In this document: in pieces, positions 1 through 5,294 of the stretch
Layout: each line of letters begins with the position of its first letter
Position numbering within the stretch: position 1 is the stretch's first letter
From: Eubacterium sp.
GTDB lineage: Bacteria > Bacillota > Clostridia > Lachnospirales > Lachnospiraceae
DNA: 7,192 nucleotides
Assembly (NCBI GenBank): GCA_021442545.1
Contig: JABUSX010000110.1
Coordinates: forward strand, 1 to 7,192
Reading direction: 5' to 3'
The notes under the pieces: generated by a model
What the model saw: the letters and a program-made list of their open reading frames with translations, nothing else
Database searches by the model: none
What the model was told of the DNA's origin: nothing
Made by a program: the position numbers and the translations under genes

Positions 1-700
1 TCTGAACGCTTTCCAGGTTGATCGGGTTCAGGATCAGGGCGTCGATGCCGGCCGAGATCATGTCCATGATATCCTGGTTCTGCTTCTGAACGTCTTCGTC
101 AGCGCTGATGGCCATCGGGGTGACGCCCTTCTCTTTGCAGTAGGCTTCGAATTCGTCAACCATCGTTACGTAGAACGGGGAAGCCATCGTTGCCTGTGAG
201 AAACCGATTGTGTAAGCATCTGCAGCCTCAACGGCTCCTTCTTCCACGATTGCTCCGGCAATTTCTTCAACGACTTCACCGACTTCTTCAGCAACTTCAT
301 TGAGCGTTTCGTCGGCTTCAATTTCTTCAGCAATTTCTTCGACAGCTGCTTCGACTTCTTCAGCTGCCTCTTCAAGAGCTTCTTCTGCTTCAGCTTCTTC
401 AACTGCCGCTTCGATTTCTTCGGCAACTTCTTCAAGAGCTTCTTCAAGTTCAGCTTCTGCAGCAGCTTCTTCAGCAGCGGCTTCTTCAGCTGCTTCTTCA
501 ACAGCGGCTTCTACTTCAGCTTCCGCTTCGGCAGCTTCTTCTTCAATAGCTTCTTTGACAGCTTCTTTGACAACGGACTTAGCAACAGAGCTGGCCGCTT
601 CGGAAGAAGCCTTGTCTGCGGGTTTTGCGCCGCAGCCGGCAAGCAGAGAACCTGTCATAGCCAGGCTCACTACGATCGCCAATACACGATTCTTTTTCAT
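1..700 (-). CDS. Sugar ABC transporter substrate-binding lipoprotein with long Glu/Ala stalk (partial, C-terminus outside window)
   Basis: This is the extracytoplasmic ligand-binding component of the sugar ABC importer encoded just upstream. The frame is open from an ATG at 700-698 to the left edge, giving 233 complete codons. AGGAGG at 708-713 with a 7-nt spacer fixes the start. Residues 1-23 form a lipoprotein signal peptide: basic MKKNR, a hydrophobic stretch, then lipobox LLAGC with Cys23 as the lipidated residue. Residues 24-45 are a Ser/Lys/Ala linker. Residues 46-154 are almost only Glu, Ala and Val/Ile/Leu, with 48 Glu and a single Lys, in a coiled-coil-like hydrophobic spacing. From about Y163 an RbsB-type periplasmic-binding domain begins (YTIGFSQATMASPFY, then DALILNPIN near 221-229). 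Most of the binding domain lies beyond the window, so the ligand cannot be judged. I read the frame base by base and saw no stop or frameshift. The gene is last in the visible operon. Confidence 0.93.
   Translation of the reverse strand, partial: MKKNRVLAIVVSLAMTGSLLAGCGAKPADKASSEAASSVAKSVVKEAVKEAIEEEAAEAEAEVEAAVEEAAEEAAAEEAAAEAELEEALEEVAEEIEAAVEEAEAEEALEEAAEEVEAAVEEIAEEIEADETLNEVAEEVGEVVEEIAGAIVEEGAVEAADAYTIGFSQATMASPFYVTMVDEFEAYCKEKGVTPMAISADEDVQKQNQDIMDMISAGIDALILNPINLESVQ
239..565 (-). repeat. Glu/Ala-rich low-complexity stalk (residues 46-154) of the binding protein
   Basis: The DNA is a degenerate repeat of GAAGAAGCT-like units. Glu is encoded by GAA in 47 of 48 cases. Hydrophobic residues recur at 3-4 spacing, for example L85, L89, V92, I96, then V116, V120, I123, I127, then V136, V140, V143/V144, I147, I151. 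This suggests an amphipathic helix or coiled coil. No Lys or Arg occurs between K49 and K189. Because of the repeat, the other frames and the opposite strand read as long Ser/Ala- or Lys/Leu-rich pseudo-proteins, which are artefacts. Confidence 0.85.
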
Positions 701-707
701 AAATTTT

Positions 708-713
708 CCTCCT
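708..713 (-). promoter_or_regulatory. Strong ribosome binding site of the binding-protein gene
   Basis: AGGAGG on the minus strand lies 7 nt before the ATG at 700-698. It decides the start codon and implies efficient translation, as expected for a binding protein needed in excess over the membrane subunits. Confidence 0.85.
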
Positions 714-758
714 AAAACATTTTTTATCAGCTTATGAATTGCGGGTCTTCAGTTACTA

Positions 759-788
759 TATATAACAGCATTTCTGCCTGTTATGCAA
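759..788 (-). promoter_or_regulatory. Possible weak internal promoter for the binding-protein gene
   Basis: On the minus strand, TTGCAT (783-788) is followed after 18 nt by TATATA (759-764). Matches to sigma-A consensus are only moderate (3/6 and 4/6), and the spacer overlaps the stem-loop. A separate start would allow extra binding-protein transcript. The evidence is weak. Confidence 0.28.
762..784 (-). other. Intra-operon stem-loop with GAAA tetraloop
   Basis: Arms ATAACAG (762-768) and CTGTTAT (778-784) are perfect complements. Two further pairs (769/776 and 770/775) form if base 777 is bulged. In the transcript the loop then reads GAAA, a GNRA-type tetraloop. No T-run follows, so it is not a classical terminator. 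It sits between the permease stop (806) and the binding-protein start (700), a position where such hairpins can stabilise the downstream mRNA segment. That role is inferred. Confidence 0.55.
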
Positions 789-805
789 ATTGTCATGTTA
801 TTGTA

Positions 806-1750
806 TCACACTTTTCGGATTGTAACCAGACGATTCAGCAGGAGAGCGCCAATAATAATGATACCCTTTGCGATCTGCTGGTAGAAAGAGGACAGTCCGA
901 CCAGGTTGAAGATGTTTGTAATGATCTGCAGAAGGAAGACGCCGCCGAAGGTTCCGATAACGCTTCCGATACCGCCCGTCATGCTCGTGCCGCCGATAAC
1001 GGAGGCTGCGATCGCATCCAGCTCATAGCCGTCGCAGGCAGTCGGCTGACCGGTCTTCAGCCAGGAAGCCGTCAGGATACCGGCAAAGCCGGCGAGAGCG
1101 CCGCAGAGAATATAGGTGATGGCATAGTTTCTGGCTGTTTTCACGCCGGAAAGGTTGGCCGCTTCACGGTTTCCGCCGATCGCATAGAGGCTGCGTCCGA
1201 AGATCGTATATTTCATGATCAGGAAGATGGCGATCGTAAGGCCGATCCAGATCAGACCGGAGATCGGAACGATTCCGATACGTCCGCCGCCGATCACGTT
1301 GAACTCTGCGGGAAGACCGAACACGGGCTGACCTCTCGTAACCAGAAGAGCCACGCCGCGGGCGATCTGCAGGGTACCCATGGACACGATGAAATCCGGA
1401 AGACCGAATTTGGAAATAATGAAACCGGTGAAAAGACCGAACAGGGCGCCGACGCCGATACCGGCGATAATGCCGATCACAACGCCGTTTCCGGCCGCGA
1501 CCACGATCGAAGTGACCATACCGGCAACAGCGGCCACACCGCCGACCGAGAGGTCAATACCGCCGATGATGATGACGAGTGTCATACCGATGGCGATGAT
1601 GCCGGGCGCTGAACACTGCTGCAGCATGTTCATGATGTTCGCCGGTTTCAGGAAGTTCGGGGAAAGAATGGCTGAAACGACTACAAAAATGATCAACAGC
1701 ACCAGAAGGCTGTACTTCTTGATAAATCCGACAAATGACATTTTTTCCAT
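806..1750 (-). CDS. Sugar ABC transporter permease, RbsC/XylH type
   Basis: This 314-residue polytopic membrane protein of the BPD_transp_2 family forms the translocation channel and probably acts as a homodimer. Its length is close to the roughly 320 residues usual for RbsC. Hydrophobic segments begin at residues 14-30 and recur through residue 307. The family motif GGIDLSVGG is at 63-71, and the conserved ATPase-contact region near 185-205 includes GRSLYAIGGNREAANLSGVK. The stretch GYELDAIAASVIGGTSMTGG (241-260) is also typical. The first ATG (1750-1748) lies 6 nt beyond the ATPase stop, and its GGGAGG ribosome binding site sits inside the end of the ATPase gene, so the two are probably translationally coupled. 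An ATG three codons later is too far from that site. The stop is TGA at 808-806. The family does not reveal the substrate; its neighbours suggest a pentose, pentitol or similar. Confidence 0.95.
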   Translation of the reverse strand: MEKMSFVGFIKKYSLLVLLIIFVVVSAILSPNFLKPANIMNMLQQCSAPGIIAIGMTLVIIIGGIDLSVGGVAAVAGMVTSIVVAAGNGVVIGIIAGIGVGALFGLFTGFIISKFGLPDFIVSMGTLQIARGVALLVTRGQPVFGLPAEFNVIGGGRIGIVPISGLIWIGLTIAIFLIMKYTIFGRSLYAIGGNREAANLSGVKTARNYAITYILCGALAGFAGILTASWLKTGQPTACDGYELDAIAASVIGGTSMTGGIGSVIGTFGGVFLLQIITNIFNLVGLSSFYQQIAKGIIIIGALLLNRLVTIRKV

Positions 1751-1756
1751 AACTTT

Positions 1757-3259
1757 TTACGCCCTCCCGGTAATTGATGCCTGCAGGATCTTTTCTGAGT
1801 CAAAGCTCCCGCGTTCCGCCATCATGATCTGTTTTCCGTCATACATGACGATAATGTTGTCGCAGACGCTCAGCAGTTCGTCCAGTTCCGATGATATAAC
1901 AATAATGCTCTTTCCTTCTTCCGAAAGCCGCTTGATGATCTTATAGATCTCTTTCTTGACCATAACGTCGATACCCTGTGTCGGTTCGTCGATGATCAGG
2001 ATATCCGACTCTTCGGAAAGCCACTTGGCGAAGATGACCTTCTGCTGATTTCCGCCGGAAAGACTGACTGCCTGCGTTTTGATCGAAGGCGTCTTGATGT
2101 CCAGCTGTTTCTTGTATTCTTCGCACTCTTTTCCGATCTTGCCGTAGTTGATCGCACCGCCCTGCTTGAACTTCGGCAGCGAGACCATCGTGATGTTCTC
2201 CCAGACCGGAAGCAGAAGAACGAGTCCCTGTCCTTTCCGGTTTTCCGGCATCAGACCGATGCGGTTCCGGATCGCTTCATTCGGACTATGGGCACGGAAG
2301 GGTTTTCCGTTCAGAAGAATTTCGCCGCCCGTGAAGGGATCCGCTCCGTAAATGCTTCGGACCGTCTCCGTACGCCCGGCACCGACCAGTCCGTACATGC
2401 CGAGGATCTCGCCCTTATGAAGCTTCATGTTGATGTCATCGACCTTGGAATTCTTCAGATGTTTCACTTCCAGAACGACTTCATCCGAAAGCTCTCTCTT
2501 TTCCTGAACGGTATCTTTCTTTTCGACTTTGGCACCGGTCATAAATTCGACCAGCTCATCGATCGTGATATCCTTCAGATTCTGACAGGTCACAAACTTC
2601 CCGTCCCGCATGACCGTCACACGTTCGCCGACGATGAACAGCTCTTCCAGATGGTGCGAAATGAAGATGATCGTAATGCCCTTCTTCGTCAGGTCGGCAA
2701 TCACGCGCTTCAGGATCTCAAATTCCGCCATGGAAAGAGTCGATGAGGGCTCATCCATAACGATCAGCTTCGCGTTGCACGCCAGAGCCTTCATGATCTC
2801 CGTCATCTGACGATGTCCGATGCTCAGGTCGCTGACCTTGCTGTGGGACTTGATATCGATATTCAGGCTCGCGATCAGTTCATCCGTCTTCCGATACAGT
2901 TCTTTCCAGTCTACCGTTCCCAGACCCGTCCTCGGATAATTGCCGATAAACACATTTTCTGCCACGTCCAGGTCATTGAACAGCGACAGTTCCTGGTAAA
3001 TAACGGCAATTCCCTTATTGCGGCGGTCCAGTGTTCCGCGCGGCTTAAGCTGTTCCCCGTTGAACCAGATCTCGCCGCCGTCCTCTTTGTAGGCTCCCGA
3101 TAAGACCTTCATCAGGGTGGATTTTCCGGCGCCGTTCGCTCCGATCAGGCAGTGAACCTCTCCCTCTTTTACGGAAAAGTCCACCTTATCCAACGCCTTC
3201 ACCCCGGGGAAGAACTTGTCTATGGCCTTCATCTCAAGAATATTTTCTTTGTTCTGCAA
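1757..3259 (-). CDS. Sugar ABC transporter ATP-binding protein, RbsA/MglA type (two NBDs)
   Basis: This 500-residue cytoplasmic ATPase with two fused nucleotide-binding domains energises the permease; the length is usual for RbsA/MglA/XylG. NBD1 has Walker A GANGAGKST (40-48), Q-loop Q89, signature LSIGHRQ (145-151), Walker B LIVMDEP (165-171) and H-loop His202. NBD2 has the degenerate Walker A GLVGAGRTE (290-298), a canonical LSGGNQQK signature (400-407), Walker B ILIIDEPTQGID (420-431), and Ser in place of the H-loop His (ISSELDE, near 456). This asymmetry is typical of the family, in which one site is thought to be catalytically weak. Translation starts at TTG (3259-3257), supported by AGGAGG 7 nt upstream; the first in-frame ATG is residue 10 with no comparable site. 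The gene follows the kinase after a 194-nt structured gap and nearly abuts the permease gene. Confidence 0.96.
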   Translation of the reverse strand: MQNKENILEMKAIDKFFPGVKALDKVDFSVKEGEVHCLIGANGAGKSTLMKVLSGAYKEDGGEIWFNGEQLKPRGTLDRRNKGIAVIYQELSLFNDLDVAENVFIGNYPRTGLGTVDWKELYRKTDELIASLNIDIKSHSKVSDLSIGHRQMTEIMKALACNAKLIVMDEPSSTLSMAEFEILKRVIADLTKKGITIIFISHHLEELFIVGERVTVMRDGKFVTCQNLKDITIDELVEFMTGAKVEKKDTVQEKRELSDEVVLEVKHLKNSKVDDINMKLHKGEILGMYGLVGAGRTETVRSIYGADPFTGGEILLNGKPFRAHSPNEAIRNRIGLMPENRKGQGLVLLLPVWENITMVSLPKFKQGGAINYGKIGKECEEYKKQLDIKTPSIKTQAVSLSGGNQQKVIFAKWLSEESDILIIDEPTQGIDVMVKKEIYKIIKRLSEEGKSIIVISSELDELLSVCDNIIVMYDGKQIMMAERGSFDSEKILQASITGRA

Positions 3260-3266
3260 GGTCCTT

Positions 3267-3272
3267 CCTCCT
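3267..3272 (-). promoter_or_regulatory. Ribosome binding site selecting a TTG start for the ATPase
   Basis: AGGAGG on the minus strand is followed by a 7-nt spacer and TTG at 3259-3257. The near-perfect Shine-Dalgarno sequence is the reason to prefer TTG over the downstream ATG at codon 10. Confidence 0.8.
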
Positions 3273-3306
3273 CAATTTTCGTCAGGTTACGTATATGCTG
3301 ATACCA

Positions 3307-3367
3307 TTGCCGGAAGCCTCTCCGCGCGAACAGCCTGCAGGCCGGCGGGATGCGGCTCTCCGGACAA
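3307..3367 (-). other. Large imperfect stem-loop in the kinase-ATPase gap
   Basis: TTGCCGGAAGCC (3307-3318) pairs over 12 bp with 3354-3367, with single-base bulges at 3358 and 3364. Inside it, the perfect palindrome GCCTGCAGGC (3333-3342) can form a small inner hairpin. There is no T-run on the 3' side in the direction of transcription, so it is not an evident terminator. It may be an mRNA-stability or processing element, a relic of a repeat element, or an attenuator. Its role is unknown. Confidence 0.5.
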
Positions 3368-3428
3368 CGGAACGACATCCTTTTCTTAAATGACTTTACG
3401 TACGGATTCAGATATTATCCCACACTTT

Positions 3429-3453
3429 CCGAAAACAGGAAATCTGTTTTCAG
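3429..3453 (-). other. Stem-loop abutting the kinase stop codon
   Basis: Arms GAAAACAG (3431-3438) and CTGTTTTC (3444-3451) are perfect complements around a 5-nt loop. In the RNA one U-G and one C-G pair extend the stem to 10 bp. It begins directly after the kinase TAA (3454-3456). Downstream sequence (GGAAAGTGTGGG) lacks a U-tract, so full termination is unlikely. It may protect the 3' end of a processed kinase mRNA or cause partial polarity before the transporter genes. Confidence 0.5.
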
Positions 3454-4962
3454 TTAATGCGACGCCATCATGTCTTTCAGTTCGCTGTACAGTCTCAGAT
3501 ATCTCTGATACGGTTCCTCGTAAGCCGCATGCTTCTCCATGTCGGGAATATAGGTATCCTTAACACGGATCATGGCGTCTGCCGCCTCCTGGAAGGTCTG
3601 ATAGCAGCGCCCGCCCGCGGCAGCAATCACGCAGCATCCCATCACGACCGGCTGGGATTCCTCATTGACCACGATCTGCTTCCCGGTAATGTCGGCAATC
3701 ATCTGCATCCACTGCCGATCCTTATTCACGCCGCCGCAGCCGACAACGAGATCCACGTCATAGCCCTGGCGGATCTGATTGTCGATGATGTTCCGCGTTC
3801 CGAACGAGACCGATTCCAGAAGCGCCTTATACATATGCTTCCAGGTGTGCTTGATGTTCAGTCCGTAGAAAACGCCCTTGGCATCGGCATCCTTGTACGG
3901 CGTCCGGTTCCCCTGGAAGAAATCCAGAACGGTCAGCCCCTCCGCACCCGGCTCGATCTCCAGCGCCGCTTCCGAAAGAACCTTGTACGGGTTGCCGTCG
4001 ATAACCGGCGTATGGAAGTTTTTGCGGAACCAGTTGACCAGCCCGCTGGCCGTGATCTGCCCGCCTTCGAACAGCCACATGCCGTCTTCAAGTGCGTTCT
4101 GATACGGCCCCCAGATGCCTTCCACCGATTCCGGTTCACCGGAGACCTGGCTCAGATGCACAAAACTCGTGCCCATGATCACGCCCATGCGGCGGTCTGC
4201 AAAGGCATTCATGCCGAAAAGCCCTGCATGTGCATCAATTGCGCCCTGGACAAACAGAAGATTTTCCGGAAGCCCGAATTCCGCCGCCAGCTCCGGACGG
4301 ATCGTCCCGACCGGATCCCCGATCCTGCGGACATCCGTCAGAATTTTTTCCCGGTATTCCGGAAAACCGATCGCACCGAAGAAATCATCGGAAAAGCCGC
4401 CCGCCGCATCACTGTAATTCCATTTGCATACAGCGGTGCACTTCGAAGCACACCAGACGCCCGTAAACTGATAATTCAGCCAGTCCAGCTGTTCGACTGC
4501 CCGGAACATGGTGCCGTAGATCTCCGGTTCGTTGTTCCGGATCCAGAGCACCTTCGGGATCAGCCACTCAAAGGACACCGCACCGCCGCAGTATTCGAGC
4601 ATCTTGTGGCCGGTGGCATTGATTGCGCGCATCTCTTCCCTCGCGCGGGCATCCATCCACATAATGGCCGGAGCCATCGGCGTTCCGTCTTCTTTAACAG
4701 GAATAACGGTTGACGACGTGGCACCGATCGCACCCGCGACCACACTTTTCCGTTCTTCCTCCGTCAGCTGCCGGCAGCATTCCCCAAGGGCATAGCGGAT
4801 GCTCTCCCACCAGTGTGCCGGACTCTGCTCCGCACGGCCGATCATCGGATAATCAGTATCCCACTGTCTTTCACAGGATGCACGAACATTTCCCTGCTCG
4901 TCACAGATCGAAATACGTACTCCTTGTGTACCGGTATCCATTCCCAAAAACAGAGATGCCAT
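3454..4962 (-). CDS. FGGY-family carbohydrate kinase, pentulose (D-ribulokinase-like) type
   Basis: This 502-residue cytoplasmic kinase uses ATP to phosphorylate a ketose. The length is normal for FGGY kinases. The N-terminal fold has the phosphate-1 loop FLGMDTGTQG (5-14, Asp9) and substrate-region motif MWMDARA (101-107). Putative catalytic base Asp243 is in GAIDAHAG, and phosphate-2 is MGTS (263-266). The C-terminal half has EGGQITASG (299-307), GNRTPY (351-356) and the adenosine-site segment VVGCGGVNKDRQW (406-418) followed by MIADITG. The IDAHAG, GIWGPY, EGGQ and GNRTPY pattern recalls D-ribulokinase-like (RBKS) members more than xylulokinase or glycerol kinase, as far as I can recall without alignment. 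The ATG at 4962-4960 has an AAGGGA-type ribosome binding site. It is the first gene after the operator-containing promoter and so heads the kinase-transporter operon. Exact substrate (ribulose, xylulose, erythritol-like or other) is not proven. Confidence 0.9.
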   Translation of the reverse strand: MASLFLGMDTGTQGVRISICDEQGNVRASCERQWDTDYPMIGRAEQSPAHWWESIRYALGECCRQLTEEERKSVVAGAIGATSSTVIPVKEDGTPMAPAIMWMDARAREEMRAINATGHKMLEYCGGAVSFEWLIPKVLWIRNNEPEIYGTMFRAVEQLDWLNYQFTGVWCASKCTAVCKWNYSDAAGGFSDDFFGAIGFPEYREKILTDVRRIGDPVGTIRPELAAEFGLPENLLFVQGAIDAHAGLFGMNAFADRRMGVIMGTSFVHLSQVSGEPESVEGIWGPYQNALEDGMWLFEGGQITASGLVNWFRKNFHTPVIDGNPYKVLSEAALEIEPGAEGLTVLDFFQGNRTPYKDADAKGVFYGLNIKHTWKHMYKALLESVSFGTRNIIDNQIRQGYDVDLVVGCGGVNKDRQWMQMIADITGKQIVVNEESQPVVMGCCVIAAAGGRCYQTFQEAADAMIRVKDTYIPDMEKHAAYEEPYQRYLRLYSELKDMMASH

Positions 4963-4986
4963 GTTTTATCCCTTCTTATATAAAGA

Positions 4987-5023
4987 CATAGCCCTTCGGT
5001 AAGATCTCTACTTTCGGGCTATG
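4987..5023 (-). other. Stem-loop in the leader of the kinase mRNA
   Basis: CATAGCCC (4987-4994) and GGGCTATG (5016-5023) are perfect 8-bp complements enclosing a 21-nt loop that holds the palindrome AGATCT. It ends 24 nt before the kinase ATG, within a predicted untranslated leader of about 130 nt. No U-tract follows. I do not recognise a known riboswitch class; a stabilising or translation-modulating hairpin is possible. Confidence 0.45.
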
Positions 5024-5037
5024 CTGTTTATGCTGTT
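5020..5037 (-). repeat. Tandem 9-bp direct repeat in the kinase leader
   Basis: AACAGCATA occurs twice head to tail on the minus strand (TATGCTGTT twice on the plus strand). The copy nearer the kinase shares its last bases with the leader stem-loop. It lies between the predicted transcription start and the kinase gene. The role is unknown: a protein-binding site or a chance slippage product. Confidence 0.6.
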
Positions 5038-5100
5038 AAAGAGTGAACCTCTCGCTTCTATTGCAATTTTCACAATGAAACTTTTTGCAGTACCAAGCCC

Positions 5101-5129
5101 ATTGTACAACGTTCACGAACGTTTGTCAC
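5101..5129 (-). promoter_or_regulatory. Sigma-A-type promoter of the kinase-transporter operon
   Basis: On the minus strand, GTGACA (5124-5129, 5 of 6 consensus bases) is followed after exactly 17 nt by TACAAT (5101-5106, 5 of 6). The expected start is near 5094, giving a leader of about 130 nt before the kinase. It lies downstream of the regulator's terminator, as an independent operon promoter should. The whole spacer is occupied by a perfect inverted repeat, so a repressor bound there would block polymerase. Confidence 0.72.
5108..5123. promoter_or_regulatory. Putative SorC-type operator inside the promoter spacer
   Basis: AACGTTC (5108-5114) and GAACGTT (5117-5123) form a perfect 7-2-7 inverted repeat with core GTTC-N2-GAAC. 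SorC/DeoR-type regulators commonly bind repeats containing GAAC/GTTC half-sites, and such a gene lies immediately upstream. Binding by that protein is inferred from position and symmetry. Confidence 0.6.
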
Positions 5130-5150
5130 CATGAACATTCGTGACTGTTC
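5113..5150. promoter_or_regulatory. Upstream cluster of overlapping inverted repeats near the -35
   Basis: TCACGAA (5113-5119) is the exact reverse complement of TTCGTGA (5138-5144). GAACA (5133-5137) and TGTTC (5146-5150) form another repeat, and GTCAC (5125-5129) pairs with GTGAC (5141-5145). The repeated GAAC/GTTC theme suggests a second operator or an auxiliary site for a multimeric regulator just upstream of, and overlapping, the -35 box. Confidence 0.45.
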
Positions 5151-5181
5151 CTGAAAATCTTATCATTAACGCTTACAACAC

Positions 5182-5192
5182 ATTTACGAACA
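5182..5192. promoter_or_regulatory. Distal operator-like half-site shared with the regulator's own promoter region
   Basis: ATTTACGAACA here is identical to 6298-6308 in front of the SorC-family gene. It contains the GAAC half-site and lies about 60 bp upstream of the kinase -35. Sharing of an 11-mer by the two control regions suggests a common binding protein. Confidence 0.45.
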
Positions 5193-5230
5193 TCTCAAAA
5201 ATCCGATGTCCGCAGAGCTGTCTTATCGTC

Positions 5231-5260
5231 AAAAAAATCCGCGTCATATTTGACGCGGAT
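5231..5260 (-). terminator. Intrinsic terminator of the SorC-family gene
   Basis: ATCCGCGTCA (5237-5246) and TGACGCGGAT (5251-5260) form a perfect 10-bp GC-rich stem with a 4-nt loop. On the minus strand the stem is followed directly by a run of T (5236-5231). It begins 34 nt after the regulator stop codon. It separates the regulator transcript from the kinase-transporter operon. The plus-strand reading lacks a T-run, so it acts in one direction. Confidence 0.92.
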
Positions 5261-5294
5261 AAAACACACTGCAGCACAATTATCATTTCGACGA

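Noticed and set aside
166..501. Lys/Leu-rich minus-strand open frame resembling a histone-like or amphipathic peptide
   Set aside because: It is an out-of-frame reading of the same stalk repeat and has no ribosome binding site of its own.
300..737. Ser/Ala-rich plus-strand open frame that could look like an adhesin
   Set aside because: It is the reverse reading of the GAA/GCT repeat in the lipoprotein stalk. The minus-strand frame has a signal peptide, lipobox and AGGAGG site, which this one lacks.
734..1612. 292-codon plus-strand open frame opposite the permease
   Set aside because: The product is a hydrophilic Asp/Gly/His-rich string typical of antisense reading of a hydrophobic membrane protein. 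The minus-strand permease has clear family motifs.
3429..3453. Full rho-independent terminator after the kinase
   Set aside because: The stem is good but no run of T follows on the minus strand, and transporter genes continue in the same direction.
3457..4713. 418-codon plus-strand open frame opposite the kinase
   Set aside because: It is antisense to a gene with full FGGY motifs, its product is rich in His/Arg/Pro with no recognisable domain, and it has no convincing ribosome binding site. It is a shadow of the kinase codon pattern.
3454..4962. Assignment of the kinase as AI-2 kinase LsrK
   Set aside because: The context (SorC regulator, Rbs-like transporter) would fit, but the C-terminal motifs GNRTPY and EGGQ resemble pentulose kinases, and no LsrF/LsrG is visible.
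5069..5082. Possible catabolite-responsive element (cre) downstream of the kinase promoter (TGAAAATTGCAATA on the minus strand)
   Set aside because: The central CG and the terminal CA of the cre consensus are not matched. TTTCA/TGAAA at 5068-5080 is a short inverted repeat that could be chance.
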